A stretch of 64,000 nucleotides of DNA, taken from the NCBI GenBank assembly GCA_012837835.1, contig DUQK01000037.1:1-64000 (forward strand). The letters are read 5' to 3'. Shown piece after piece: positions 9,323 through 18,655 of this stretch. The notes beneath the pieces were generated by a model that worked only from the letters and a program-made list of their open reading frames with translations, had not been told where the DNA came from and searched no databases. Positions within the stretch are counted from its first letter, which is position 1; each line of letters opens with the position of its first letter. Position numbers and translations under genes: made by a program. The DNA comes from Christensenellaceae bacterium (lineage in GTDB: Bacteria; Bacillota; Clostridia; Christensenellales; Aristaeellaceae).

Positions 9323-9346
9323 TCCGCTCACCTCTTTTTCCAATTT

Positions 9347-9375
9347 ATTATAATCTCTTCTTGTTTGGAAAGCAA
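9347..9375 (-). promoter_or_regulatory. Promoter of the kinase/regulator genes
   Basis: On the minus strand, TTGCTT (9375-9370) and TATAAT (9352-9347) have a 17-bp spacer, about 25 bp upstream of the kinase ATG. It faces away from the binding-protein promoter. Confidence 0.65.
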
Positions 9376-9390
9376 TGCACCAAATAAGAT

Positions 9391-9470
9391 ATCAAAAAAA
9401 TAAGAACCTTTATCTAAAGATTTCGGTATACATCAAAAAAATAAGAACCTTTATCCAAAGATTACGGTAT
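9391..9470. repeat. Two 39-bp direct repeats, candidate activator sites
   Basis: Copies at 9391-9429 and 9432-9470 match at 37 of 39 positions, so the repeat period is 41 bp, close to four helical turns. They share the core ATAAGAACCTTTAT. They lie between the divergent two-component genes and the transport operon and end just upstream of the -35 region of the latter. This is where an AraC-family activator would bind. Binding by the YesN-type regulator is inferred. Confidence 0.75.
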
Positions 9471-9496
9471 TTCCTTTTTGCAAATATGTTCTATAC

Positions 9497-9502
9497 TATA
9501 AT
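9497..9502 (+). promoter_or_regulatory. -10 box of the second sugar operon, weak -35
   Basis: TATAAT at 9497-9502 is perfect, but 16-18 bp upstream there is only CTTTTT-like sequence. A good -10 with no -35, abutting the direct repeats, is typical of activator-dependent promoters. Confidence 0.55.
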
Positions 9503-9555
9503 TAATGAATAGTTCAGTAATTACAGAATGCTGAATCAAAAAAGGAGGAGCAAAC

Positions 9556-10809
9556 ATGAAACGTATATTTGCATGGGTACTGGTACTGGTTCTTTGCCTG
9601 ACGACCTGCTTGGCGGTAGCTGAAACGAAAGTAAGCTTTTTCACTGGTAAGATCGAAACTATTGATCTGCTCAATGAAATCATTGACGGCTTTAATGCCG
9701 CTAATCCCGGTATTGTAGTGGAGCAGGAATACCAGAATGATGCCAGCTCTATCATCAAGGTAAAATTCGCTAGCGGCGAAGTACCCGATGTGATGACCAC
9801 TTATGAACAGGAATTTGTGGATCAGGGCAAGTACAAGGATTTGAGTGAAATGAACGAATGGTGGGACCGTCTGATTCCTTCTATGCGGGAAAGCTGCACT
9901 GATTTGAAAACAGGCAAGCAGTACCGCGTATGCACCAATATGACTATGGCTGGTTTCTTCTACAACAAAGAAATCTTTAGTAAACTAGGTTTAACCCCCG
10001 CAACTACGTGGGACGAGTTTGTGCAGAACCTGAATGTTATTCATGAAAAGATGCCTGACGTGGTTCCTTGGTTTATCTTCGGCAAGGAAGCTTGGCATTT
10101 AGGACACCTAATCGAATTCATTCCTCACGGCTATCTGAAGCAAAGCTTAGGTGCGCTGGAAAGCAAGACTGCCATGTTGAATAACGACTCTGCCGAGCTG
10201 AACTTTGGCGCAGCCGATGGTTGTATGGCCGTATTTGCTCAGAATCTGCTGGATTTGCAGGCGAAGGGTCTTATTAACGAGGATGTTCTTACTGCCACCA
10301 GCGACAACTGCGTGGAAGCCTTTGTAACTGGCAAGACCGCCATGTTCTCCAATGGTATGTGGGCGCTTTCCGGCATTCTTGAAGCCAATCCTGATATGGC
10401 GGATAAAATTGGTTTTGCGCCTTATCCAGCCTACATGCCGGACAGCAAGCCTGTGGTGCTTTGTGCTGAGGACAGCGGTTACTCTATCTCCGCAACCACA
10501 GAAAACGTTAATGCTGCAGAGGCTTTTCTGAGCTATCTGTTCAACGCTGAGAACCAGAAAAAGTATGCTGAAGCTCTGGGCTCTCCTAGTGCGTTTGTGG
10601 ATGTGGATGCCGAATGGGCTCCCAAAGCCTTCGCGGATGAAGTAAATGCTGTATTGAACAACGCTGTTAATATTGGCTTCACCAATGAAAAGCCCGCTGG
10701 TTTCAGTGGTGATGACGCAGGTCGTATGGTGCAGGATCTGCTGGCTGGAACATATGATGTGCAGAGTTTTGCACAGGCATATGAAAAGGCCTGGAATGAA
10801 GGTTTCTAA
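9556..10809 (+). CDS. Extracellular sugar-binding protein, family 1 (CUT1)
   Basis: Receptor of the second carbohydrate importer, 417 residues. The signal peptide is MKRIFAWVLVLVLCLTTCLA with cleavage near AVAET; the Cys at 18 is not in a good lipobox. The mature N-terminus VSFFTGKIETIDLLNEIIDGF and the VPDVMTTYEQEF and MFSNGMWALSG segments are typical of family 1 binding proteins. The start ATG follows AAAGGAGGAG. A long hairpin between this gene and the permeases (10829-10921) probably lowers downstream expression. Given the GH66 enzyme in the operon, the ligand may be an isomalto-oligosaccharide or a related alpha-1,6 glucan fragment. Confidence 0.92.
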   Translation: MKRIFAWVLVLVLCLTTCLAVAETKVSFFTGKIETIDLLNEIIDGFNAANPGIVVEQEYQNDASSIIKVKFASGEVPDVMTTYEQEFVDQGKYKDLSEMNEWWDRLIPSMRESCTDLKTGKQYRVCTNMTMAGFFYNKEIFSKLGLTPATTWDEFVQNLNVIHEKMPDVVPWFIFGKEAWHLGHLIEFIPHGYLKQSLGALESKTAMLNNDSAELNFGAADGCMAVFAQNLLDLQAKGLINEDVLTATSDNCVEAFVTGKTAMFSNGMWALSGILEANPDMADKIGFAPYPAYMPDSKPVVLCAEDSGYSISATTENVNAAEAFLSYLFNAENQKKYAEALGSPSAFVDVDAEWAPKAFADEVNAVLNNAVNIGFTNEKPAGFSGDDAGRMVQDLLAGTYDVQSFAQAYEKAWNEGF

Positions 10810-10828
10810 AACAAAGACTTTGTAAAAC

Positions 10829-10921
10829 GTTGCAGGGGGTTGTTGGGGCTTTCATGTCCCAAGCCTTAATGAAAGGGCGAAAGCCTTGAGGGGTTGGTAA
10901 TGCCCTCCCTGCAACTTTTTT
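10829..10921 (+). terminator. Long hairpin with T-run inside the operon (attenuator)
   Basis: GTTGCAGGG (10829-10837) pairs with CCCTGCAAC (10907-10915), followed by six T. The enclosed stretch contains further pairing (GGCTTTC with GAAAGCC). Placed between the binding-protein gene and the permease genes, it should act as a partial terminator or mRNA stabiliser giving more binding protein than permease. Confidence 0.65.
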
Positions 10922-10946
10922 ATTCCTTTGAAAAAGGATGGATATC

Positions 10947-11819
10947 ATGAAACAGAAACGAAAAGACTTGACTCAGTGGATGTCGCTGCCTGCCTTGATT
11001 TTGTATGGCGTGTTTTTTGTCTATCCGCTTATCAAAGGGGTTGGAATGAGTCTGACGGATTGGGATGGCATGGGCAAAGCCAATTTTGTAGGTTTTACAA
11101 ATTTTGCACGTTTTTTTCAGGATGCTCGTGCCATGGGCGACATCCGTACTACGCTGATTTTTGCGGCAGGAAGCGCCCTTTTGCTGAATCTGGTTGGTCT
11201 TGGCTATGCGTTTCTGATGGAAAAGCCCTTTCCGGGACGCGGTTTAGCTCGGGTCATCGTTTACCTTCCTGCCATTATTAGTCCGTTGATTATGGGCTAT
11301 ATTTGGTATTTTTTGCTTCAGCCAGGAAGAGGTTTTCTATATCATGCTGCGCGACAGCTAGGCTTGGAGTTCTTTTTGGGAAATTGGATGAGTAGTTATC
11401 CAACTACTATGGCGGTCCTAATCTTAGTTAATGTATGGCAATATGCAGGCATGACAATGATTATTTATTTGGCAGGCCTGAAGAGCATTTCCAGTGACAT
11501 CAGGGAAGCTGCGCTAATGGATGGAGCCAACGGCTGGCAACGTTTTACTCTCGTAACGCTGCCGCTTTTGATGCCTTCTATTCGTATTAACGTAGTAACG
11601 AATATTATCGGCTCTTTGTCCGTTTTTGATATTATCATGGCACTTACCGAAGGTGGTCCCGGTTATTCTACCGAAAGTCTAAGTATCTATATCATGCGTA
11701 TGTGCTATGGCAGCCGCACGGGATATTCTACCGCTGTGGCTATGATTCTTTTTTTGATTATTCTGATACCGGTACTCATTTCCCTTCGGCTGACCAGAGG
11801 AAAGGAGCAACCCTTATGA
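10947..11819 (+). CDS. CUT1 sugar ABC transporter permease (MalF/UgpA type)
   Basis: Membrane subunit of the second importer, 290 residues, six predicted helices. The EAA loop reads EAALMDGANGWQRFTLVTLP. ATG 10947 was preferred over the ATG at 10938 because AAAAAGGA lies 8 nt before it; the upstream ATG overlaps that site. The stop overlaps the next permease start by 4 bp (ATGA). No ATPase gene occurs in the operon. Confidence 0.9.
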   Translation: MKQKRKDLTQWMSLPALILYGVFFVYPLIKGVGMSLTDWDGMGKANFVGFTNFARFFQDARAMGDIRTTLIFAAGSALLLNLVGLGYAFLMEKPFPGRGLARVIVYLPAIISPLIMGYIWYFLLQPGRGFLYHAARQLGLEFFLGNWMSSYPTTMAVLILVNVWQYAGMTMIIYLAGLKSISSDIREAALMDGANGWQRFTLVTLPLLMPSIRINVVTNIIGSLSVFDIIMALTEGGPGYSTESLSIYIMRMCYGSRTGYSTAVAMILFLIILIPVLISLRLTRGKEQPL

Positions 11820-12646
11820 AGGAAAATAAAATGCTTCGTATTTTTCGCGTTTTCCTGATTGCTGTTATTTGTTTTATGTGTTTGATTCCTTTTTATGTGT
11901 TGCTGGTTTTATCGTTGAACGCGCCGTCCCGCGTGTTCTACGAGGGTAACATTTTTGTGCCTACATTCACATGGAGCAATTACAGGGATGCCTGGGTCAA
12001 AAGTCGTGTGGGACAGGCAATGATAAATTCTGCTATCATTACTTTCGGTACATTGAGTTTAACGATTATTCTTGGAGGAATGGCGGGCTACGCCATTGCT
12101 CGGCGTAATACAGCCTATAACAAGTTTGTTTTTTCATTGCTGATAGGCTGTATGATGATTCCTGGAATCATCATCACCGTACCGCTTTATACTCTGATGC
12201 GAAAAATCGGTGCCGTAAATACTCTATGGGGAATGATTCTGCTCTGCTCTGCTCTAGCCATGCCATCAGCAGTTTTCATTTTTACCACATTTGTGCGAGC
12301 GTTACCCGTGGAAATGGACGAGGCGGCAGAAATGGATGGTTGCACAGGCTTTGATACTTTCTGGAAAATAATTTTTCCCATTTTGAAGCCTGCTACCGCC
12401 AGTTTTGTAATTCTGAACGGTTTTGGCGTATGGAACAATTATGCCCAAGCTGCCTTTTTTCTGCAAAGTAGGGATAAGCAGAACGTTCCGCAGGCTATGA
12501 GTGTGTTTTTTCAGCAGTTTGGCGGTGCAAAATGGCATCTGATGGCGGCAACAGCGGTCATTGCAATTGTTCCTGTTATAATCATCTTTTTAATTTTCCA
12601 GCGGCAATTTATCGAAGGCCTGACAGAAGGAGCTGTAAAGGGATGA
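11816..12646 (+). CDS. CUT1 sugar ABC transporter permease (MalG/UgpE type)
   Basis: Partner permease of the second importer, 276 residues with six predicted helices. The coupling loop is DEAAEMDGCTGFDTFWKIIF. The open frame extends far upstream into the preceding gene, but the true start is ATG 11816 (MKENKMLRIF), placed just after AAAGGAGC and overlapping the previous stop as ATGA. Its own stop overlaps the GH66 start in the same way. These overlaps show one tightly coupled transcript from importer to hydrolase. Confidence 0.9.
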   Translation: MKENKMLRIFRVFLIAVICFMCLIPFYVLLVLSLNAPSRVFYEGNIFVPTFTWSNYRDAWVKSRVGQAMINSAIITFGTLSLTIILGGMAGYAIARRNTAYNKFVFSLLIGCMMIPGIIITVPLYTLMRKIGAVNTLWGMILLCSALAMPSAVFIFTTFVRALPVEMDEAAEMDGCTGFDTFWKIIFPILKPATASFVILNGFGVWNNYAQAAFFLQSRDKQNVPQAMSVFFQQFGGAKWHLMAATAVIAIVPVIIIFLIFQRQFIEGLTEGAVKG

Positions 12647-14241
12647 ATGAACTAAGTACATTTAAAGGGCGATATGAACCCGATGAGCCTATTAAGCTGC
12701 ATCTAATTCATCGGACGGATGCTGACCATTTTGTGTGGAAAATTTTTCATCTAGAGAGGAAGCTTCGGCAGGGAACGGAGCCAATTCTAAGCTCGGATTT
12801 CTGCTTTTTTCTGCCGCCTATGCGTGAAGGCGGGTATGGAGTGGAAATAACTCTTTGTAAAGAAAACCAGCCACTTATGCAGTTACAAACGGCAGTGAAC
12901 GTAGGTGGTTCGATGGTTCGTTATGGATTCCTCAGCGATTTTCTGCCTGAGGATGACTTTGATGTGGAAACCATGGCAAAATATCATATTGACCATGTGC
13001 AGTTCTATGATTGGTCTTGGCGACATGATACGCTGATAGCCCCTTGCAACGAATATCAGGATATGATGGGTAAAAAGAACCAACTTTCTGTTATCCGACA
13101 GAAGATTGCTGCATGTCATGAACGTGGAATGCTCGCCATGGCCTACGGTGCGGTTTATGCTGCCAGCCATCCCTTTTGGGAGCGACATCCTGAGTGGGGG
13201 CTGTATGGAGCGGAAGAGCACCCTATGACCTTTATTGATACCTTTTATTATATGGATTTGGAAAGCCCATGGCGTGAGCATTTGATGGAGCAATACCTCA
13301 ATGCTATTAGTCAGGTTGGCTTTGATGGAATCCATATGGACACGTATGGTGAACCAAAAAGAGCCCGGAATATACACGGGGAGATTCGTTGTCTGGAGAA
13401 TGAGTTTCCAAATTTTATCGAGGATACAAACATATTTTTAAAAGGTTCTGGCGTAATTCCACATTTAATTTTCAATAACGTAGGGACCTGGCCGGCTGAA
13501 AAAACGCGCGATATTCCGCAGGATGCAGTATATATGGAATTATGGGCTCCAATGGCTCACTACCGGCATCTAAGACAGGCTGTATGCATGGGAGGAAATC
13601 ACCCGATCGTTTTGGCCGCCTACCCAGCACCTTTTCGTACCGACACTCCGGAGCGTGCATTACGTAGTGAGCTTTTTCTTTCTTTTGCTATTGCTCTCTT
13701 GGGGGCAACCCAGCTCTTCCTAGGAGAAGAGAACGCCGTAGTAACCCAGGGCTATTACGCGGACTATTCCGTTTTAAACGCCGACCAGCAAGCATGGATA
13801 AAGCTTTATCAGGATTTCTTTGTCCGATATGCTGATTTGCTGTATGATATGACCTTACGTGATGTAACGTTGACCCACTGTGGCGGTGATAATGTAGAAT
13901 ATCAATTTGATTTTCCGTTTTCAGTTGATGGAGATGCTGAAAAAATCTGGATTACATTACGTGAAAGTGAGCAATATAAGCTAATCGGTTTAGTGAATTT
14001 GTGTGGCAACGTCGAAGACTATTGGAATACAGGGAAAAATGCTCCTATTGAACAGACAAATCTACTGATTCATGTTCTGGTAGAAAGATCTCCTCGTGGC
14101 GTTTGGTATGCTACTCCGGATACGGAAAACGGTCATCCCTTATCGTTGGATTATCAAAGTAAATTGACCAATTTTGGAAATGAAATCGTATTCCAGATTC
14201 CAAAGCTATTTTATTGCGGTATGGTGTGGATTGAAATGTAA
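12643..14241 (+). CDS. Glycoside hydrolase family 66, dextranase/cycloisomaltooligosaccharide type
   Basis: Enzyme for alpha-1,6-glucan (dextran or isomalto-oligosaccharide). The N-terminal beta-sandwich (about 1-90) is followed by the GH66 barrel start MVRYGFLSDF and the family segment YHIDHVQFYDWSWRH. The catalytic nucleophile should be Asp233 in DGIHMDTYGE and the acid/base Glu299 in VYMELWAP, with the 66-residue spacing expected in this family. It has 532 residues, is shorter than secreted dextranases and lacks a signal peptide, so it should work inside the cell on imported oligosaccharides. ATG 12643 overlaps the permease stop; the longer frame upstream lies in permease coding sequence. 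Confidence 0.85.
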   Translation: MNELSTFKGRYEPDEPIKLHLIHRTDADHFVWKIFHLERKLRQGTEPILSSDFCFFLPPMREGGYGVEITLCKENQPLMQLQTAVNVGGSMVRYGFLSDFLPEDDFDVETMAKYHIDHVQFYDWSWRHDTLIAPCNEYQDMMGKKNQLSVIRQKIAACHERGMLAMAYGAVYAASHPFWERHPEWGLYGAEEHPMTFIDTFYYMDLESPWREHLMEQYLNAISQVGFDGIHMDTYGEPKRARNIHGEIRCLENEFPNFIEDTNIFLKGSGVIPHLIFNNVGTWPAEKTRDIPQDAVYMELWAPMAHYRHLRQAVCMGGNHPIVLAAYPAPFRTDTPERALRSELFLSFAIALLGATQLFLGEENAVVTQGYYADYSVLNADQQAWIKLYQDFFVRYADLLYDMTLRDVTLTHCGGDNVEYQFDFPFSVDGDAEKIWITLRESEQYKLIGLVNLCGNVEDYWNTGKNAPIEQTNLLIHVLVERSPRGVWYATPDTENGHPLSLDYQSKLTNFGNEIVFQIPKLFYCGMVWIEM

Positions 14242-14287
14242 ATGTCCCTTGTCCATGCGAACTGTATCAAAATGAGAAAAGGAAGAA

Positions 14288-16093
14288 ATGAAAATGAATT
14301 ACCAAGTAACAGGAAACGAGTATGTATCTTTACCTACGATCAGAGAATCAGATGGAGCCATTGAAGGAATATCCTGTTTATTCATGCGGCTCAAAGGAAT
14401 GTTAGAAATGAAAGGGCAGGGTAAATTCATTCAGCCATATATAGAGCTGGATGGAAAACAAATGACTGTTTCTCCTGTATGGTATCGTGAGCATTTCTGG
14501 ATTCCATCCTTTGTATATACTTCAAATGCCTTTTCTTTTCGTTGCAAATATCTAACGCCAATTGGCGAACGTGGCTTTGGTCTGCGGCTATCCGTATTGA
14601 ATAAGGATTTAGTGCAGCATGAATTCACCATAGGTGTTGCCGGTGATTGGTTTAGAACGTTTCACACGGTTAATGAAAGTATCTGTCTTGATACTGGACG
14701 AATTGTTAAAGAATCAAGCTGGAATAATATGTTTGTATTTCAGCAAGTACCCGGCATTCCGCTGATGGCTTTTGCGCCCATAGTGGGGGATAATCAGCCT
14801 TTTAGCGAAATAGACCAAGGTGCAAATTGGGTGCAGGACGGTTTTTCCTACTCAATTTATAAAACCTGCACCTTACAGCAGAATGAAAGCTTTAAGCTGG
14901 ATATTTTCTTCGGTGTAGGCTATGAAGAAGTTGCTGCTGCAACATCAGCGCTAGAAATGCTGCGCCATGGTTTTGATGCCATGCTACATAAAACCGAAAA
15001 ATGGCTTGCAGCGCGTGAGAAACATGTTGATTTGCCTAAAATAAATGAGATACTCAATACAAACCTTTTCTTCTGTTTGTTTTTTTCATCAGGGCGCACT
15101 ATAGATACTGAGGAGCTTTGCATGGTTACCTCCCGCAGCCCTCGTTACTATGTTTCCGCCGCATATTGGGATAGGGATAGCCTCTTATGGGCTTTTCCTG
15201 CAATACTGCTTGCAGACCCCGCATACGCCAAAGAACTGTTAATATCAGTATTCAAAAAACAGGGCAGAAATTTCGGTATACATAGCAGATTTATTGATGG
15301 AACGGTACTTGAACCCGGTTTTGAACTTGATGAACTATGCGCGCCTGTAATTGCGCTTTATAGATATGTTAACCATACAAATGATTATACCATACTTGAA
15401 CGAGTAGAAATTGTAGACGCTCTTGAAAGTATTTTGCCAAAGTTGGAGAGTCGAAAACACCCTGAAATAGAGCTTTACAGCACATTCTTGCAGCCCACAG
15501 ACGATATGCACAATTACCCATATTTAACCTATAACAATGTTCTTGTGTGGAAAACTTTTATTATTCTTAGCAAATGGTTTCGAAACCCTCAGCTTGTAAA
15601 AAAAGCTGATAATGTAAAAAAAGCCATTGAAAAGTACTGTGTACTTATCCATGAAGGAAAACTGATATTTGCTTGGTCTGTTGATTTGTTGGGTAATTGG
15701 GATATATACGATGAGCCGCCCGGCAGTTTGCAGCTATTACCCTATTATGGATTTTGTAAATTAAACGACCCCGTATGGGTAAACACACAGAATTTGATAC
15801 GTGATAAGAGTTATCCTCTATCATTTGCTGGGCATAGGATTGCTGAAATAGGCTGCAAACATGCTCCGCACCCTTGGATACTTTCAATATGCAACAGTTT
15901 GCTTTCGGGCTATGCTGATGATGCAATAAAACATTTAATGCTGACCAGCATGGATAATGGCATTGCCTGTGAAAGCGTGCATGAGGACACCGGGGAATGT
16001 ACTACAGGCGCTGCGTTTGCCACATGTGCAGGTTTTCTCGCATATTCGCTATATTATGCATTTGAAAAGGGTAATGAAAATAATATCGTATAA
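14288..16093 (+). CDS. Putative (alpha/alpha)6-barrel glycoside hydrolase, GH125-like
   Basis: Cytoplasmic protein of 601 residues without signal peptide. An N-terminal beta-rich region (to about 240) precedes a helical region with YWDRDSLLWAFPA (about 296-308) and a C-terminal HPWILSICNSLLSG followed by ACESVHEDTGE. These resemble the RDS and carboxylate-bearing segments of metal-independent exo-acting GH125 enzymes and other (alpha/alpha)6 barrels. The match is from memory and distant, so GH15-like or another clan remains possible. It ends the operon 46 bp after the GH66 gene and probably trims the oligosaccharides made there. ATG 14288 is used; ATG 14294 has better spacing from AAAAGGAAG and may be the real start. 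Confidence 0.55.
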   Translation: MKMNYQVTGNEYVSLPTIRESDGAIEGISCLFMRLKGMLEMKGQGKFIQPYIELDGKQMTVSPVWYREHFWIPSFVYTSNAFSFRCKYLTPIGERGFGLRLSVLNKDLVQHEFTIGVAGDWFRTFHTVNESICLDTGRIVKESSWNNMFVFQQVPGIPLMAFAPIVGDNQPFSEIDQGANWVQDGFSYSIYKTCTLQQNESFKLDIFFGVGYEEVAAATSALEMLRHGFDAMLHKTEKWLAAREKHVDLPKINEILNTNLFFCLFFSSGRTIDTEELCMVTSRSPRYYVSAAYWDRDSLLWAFPAILLADPAYAKELLISVFKKQGRNFGIHSRFIDGTVLEPGFELDELCAPVIALYRYVNHTNDYTILERVEIVDALESILPKLESRKHPEIELYSTFLQPTDDMHNYPYLTYNNVLVWKTFIILSKWFRNPQLVKKADNVKKAIEKYCVLIHEGKLIFAWSVDLLGNWDIYDEPPGSLQLLPYYGFCKLNDPVWVNTQNLIRDKSYPLSFAGHRIAEIGCKHAPHPWILSICNSLLSGYADDAIKHLMLTSMDNGIACESVHEDTGECTTGAAFATCAGFLAYSLYYAFEKGNENNIV

Positions 16094-16254
16094 TAAAAAG
16101 TTACATAGTTTTCGGAATATTCTAATAAGGTTCGAAATCCGTCATAGGAAAACAGCCCCATACAGCATTTGACTAACCAATTAAAGAAAACAGATATAAG
16201 CAAATAGTTTTTATGAAATACTATTAACCAAGGGGTCTGTATTACAAATGTTTG

Positions 16255-16293
16255 ACTTCTCTACAGCCAAAATACGGTATGAGAAGTTTTTTT
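16255..16293 (+). terminator. Intrinsic terminator of the GH66 operon
   Basis: ACTTCTC (16255-16261) pairs with GAGAAGT (16281-16287) and is followed by seven T. The rest of 16094-16254 is AT-rich and shows no gene. The T-run merges into the next promoter. Confidence 0.75.
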
Positions 16294-16320
16294 GACTTAA
16301 AATAAACGGTGTGCTATATT
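16292..16320 (+). promoter_or_regulatory. Promoter of the surface-protein gene
   Basis: TTGACT (16292-16297) and TATATT (16315-16320) have a 17-bp spacer. The transcript would have a leader of about 70 nt containing a 7-bp inverted repeat (TTTGGTT at 16339-16345 with AACCAAA at 16364-16370), function unknown. Confidence 0.65.
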
Positions 16321-16394
16321 ATCGTTCTTTGTACGTGATTTGGTTTCATAGGCGAGGCATCACAACCAAAGAGATAAATTTGGAGGTGATGGCA

Positions 16395-18587
16395 GTGAAA
16401 ATTGGAAGAAAACTAATTATTTTCATAATCTCTTTGGTTATCTTTGCTGATGTATTTTGTTTAATGCCATTTTCTGTTTTTGCCTCCGGTTCCGGTAATC
16501 CTCCTAAAACTTTTGAAATCGAGGATATTGCTGAGTTTTATAATGCCATTGAAGAAATAAATAATGATACGACAAATGACTCTTATATCATCAGCTTAAA
16601 AGATGATATAGATTTTCCGTCTGCAAAATTTATTGATTTCAAACGTGGAAATACTACTTTGTTAGGGAACGGTTACGAGATTAGTAATATCTATGGTTTT
16701 ATAGTGAATACAGCAACACTTAATCTAGGTAACCCGGATGGTACCGATACGCTTAAACTAAATGGTGAATATCCCCATGCTTTTATGACTCCCTATGCGA
16801 TGCTGACTATAAATAATGGCAGTGTTTTAAATATGTATGAGGGTGTGGAGATTTCTAACAGAAATATCGGTTATACATCTTCTCTTGGGACAGTAGCACA
16901 AATACACTCGGGAGGAACATTTAATATGGAGGGTGGCGCTATAAAAGATTGCTATGTTGAGGATAATTGTGTGGGTCCTGGGTGGAATGGAATGGTAATG
17001 GTTTATGGTGGTACATTCAATATGAGTGGGGGCGAAATAAGCAATAATACCGTTAAAGATTTAACTATAACCCCAATCGGTTTTCCGCCGGGCACAATGG
17101 TGCTGGGTGGAGCTATATCAGCAGCATCCTATGATGATAAAAACGGTAAAGTAAACGGTGAAGTAAACATTACCGGAGGGGTAATATCAAACAATAAAAT
17201 TATTGTGCAAGATGGAAGAACGGGTTATGGCGCTGCTATATTTGGGATAGATTCCACAATAAAAATAGAAGGTGCTAAAATTACCGGAAACAGTATTGAT
17301 GGTACCGCCGGTGGTAAAGCCTATGGCGGAGCAATATGTGGGTGGGATTCCATAATAAATATTAATAACAGTTATATCACAGGCAACTATGCTTCAGGGG
17401 GTGCTGCTTACGGGGGTGGTATATTAACAATTGATACGGATTTAACAATCAATAACTCTTTGCTCGCGTTCAATACTGCGGATACTTCAGCTTCTGACAT
17501 CTATTTTCAAAGTTCTGAAGGAAACAAACTTTACTTGCCTGATAAAGATATTATGAATGAAAAGCAAACAATACCTTATACCAAAACAATTACCGGCTGG
17601 TATAAGGATGTCAGCGGTAACCGTTGGGGTATCAATAATCCTACAGAAGCATTTGAATCTATACAAAACGATACTCTTTCAGGCGAATGTGAATTAGTAG
17701 CGGGCTATAGAGTGCCTATTTGTATAACATACAATCCAAATGGGGGACAAGGCAACATATATAATGAAAATGATTTAGTTGCTCCGACAATTGTGAAAGA
17801 CCATGTTTCTCTTAACTATTTTAAAGATGGCTATTCGTTTACAGGTTGGAATACCAATCCCGATGGTACTGGTATTGCCAATGCAGCTGGGGATAGTATT
17901 TTCCCCTATAATAACATTACTCTGTATGCACAATGGGAGTTTGTGCCCACTCCAACGCCAACAGCACCTCCTACCCCAACTCCAACGCCAACAGCATCTC
18001 CTACCCCAACTCCAACGCCTACAGCAACCCCTACGCCTACACTTACCCCAACGCTAACACCAACCCCAACACCAACTCCTACCTCAACGCCTACAGCAAC
18101 TTATAGAGGTTATGTGAATTCTCAAATAAATGTGCCCATTGATGGATTTGTTATGTTATTAAATGGAAATGTTAAAGTTAATCAGTTCGGATTTGAGCTA
18201 TTGAGCAGTTCCGGTGAAATAATTGCAAGCGCCAAGAACAATAATAGTGGTATATTCGTTTTTCCCGACCGTACATTCAGCCTTGAGGTTGAGAACTATA
18301 AATTTATAGTTAAGCAGATAATAGGTGCGGATTCGTCTATTATTTATGATGAAACCATATACACATTGTTGGTAAGTACTATAGTAGAAAATGGCACTCT
18401 CAAGGCTACTGTTAATATATTAAAAGATGGCATACCGTATGACGGTGAAATTAAGTTTAAAAATATCCTCGTATTTCCGCAAACGGGGGACAGTACTCCG
18501 AGCGAAATAAGGCTTACTTTTTTGGGTGCTATTTTGCTCATGTTACTTGCTATGAAAAAAAGAGGCTTTTTATATAAGGAAAACTAA
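16395..18587 (+). CDS. Sortase-anchored surface protein with beta-helix and pilin-like domains
   Basis: Cell-wall protein of 730 residues. A signal peptide (cleaved near VFASGSG) is followed by a beta-helix region rich in [18 protein letters not shown] turns (about 40-390). Next comes a Listeria/Bacteroides-type InlB repeat (YNPNGGQG to LYAQWE, about 440-515), a Thr-Pro linker (about 518-570), and a C-terminal domain resembling the streptococcal pilin isopeptide domain. It ends with the sorting signal FPQTGD, a hydrophobic helix and KKRGF. GTG 16395 was chosen because GGAGG lies 8 nt upstream; ATG 16389 overlaps that site. The role is probably adhesion. No sortase gene is in the window. Confidence 0.85.
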   Translation: MKIGRKLIIFIISLVIFADVFCLMPFSVFASGSGNPPKTFEIEDIAEFYNAIEEINNDTTNDSYIISLKDDIDFPSAKFIDFKRGNTTLLGNGYEISNIYGFIVNTATLNLGNPDGTDTLKLNGEYPHAFMTPYAMLTINNGSVLNMYEGVEISNRNIGYTSSLGTVAQIHSGGTFNMEGGAIKDCYVEDNCVGPGWNGMVMVYGGTFNMSGGEISNNTVKDLTITPIGFPPGTMVLGGAISAASYDDKNGKVNGEVNITGGVISNNKIIVQDGRTGYGAAIFGIDSTIKIEGAKITGNSIDGTAGGKAYGGAICGWDSIININNSYITGNYASGGAAYGGGILTIDTDLTINNSLLAFNTADTSASDIYFQSSEGNKLYLPDKDIMNEKQTIPYTKTITGWYKDVSGNRWGINNPTEAFESIQNDTLSGECELVAGYRVPICITYNPNGGQGNIYNENDLVAPTIVKDHVSLNYFKDGYSFTGWNTNPDGTGIANAAGDSIFPYNNITLYAQWEFVPTPTPTAPPTPTPTPTASPTPTPTPTATPTPTLTPTLTPTPTPTPTSTPTATYRGYVNSQINVPIDGFVMLLNGNVKVNQFGFELLSSSGEIIASAKNNNSGIFVFPDRTFSLEVENYKFIVKQIIGADSSIIYDETIYTLLVSTIVENGTLKATVNILKDGIPYDGEIKFKNILVFPQTGDSTPSEIRLTFLGAILLMLLAMKKRGFLYKEN
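17951..18040 (+). repeat. Three 30-bp tandem repeats encoding a Thr-Pro linker
   Basis: Units at 17951-17980, 17981-18010 and 18011-18040 are near identical (TCCAACGCCAACAGC start) and encode PTPTA-type decapeptides. Shorter degenerate copies continue to about 18097. Such in-frame repeats can vary in number between strains. Confidence 0.8.
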
Positions 18588-18602
18588 CATACTATCCAAT
18601 AA

Positions 18603-18631
18603 TTGCCCGTATTTTGCTCATATGGTATAAT
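18603..18631 (+). promoter_or_regulatory. Promoter of the alcohol dehydrogenase gene
   Basis: TTGCCC (18603-18608) and TATAAT (18626-18631) are 17 bp apart, 25 bp before the start codon. Confidence 0.65.
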
Positions 18632-18655
18632 ATGTATAAGAAACGGAGGGATAGT

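Noticed and set aside
9391..9470. Possible short CRISPR array
   Set aside because: Only two copies separated by 2 bp; there is no spacer and no cas gene.
11702..11815. N-terminal extension of the MalG-type permease
   Set aside because: It lies within the preceding permease gene; the ATG at 11816 has a proper ribosome site and the usual family start.
16125..16150. tRNA-like GGTTCGAAATCC sequence
   Set aside because: No cloverleaf pairing or acceptor stem could be built around it.
16321..16394. Riboswitch (for example c-di-GMP) in the leader of the surface-protein gene
   Set aside because: A small inverted repeat is present, but the conserved c-di-GMP-I aptamer bases are not.
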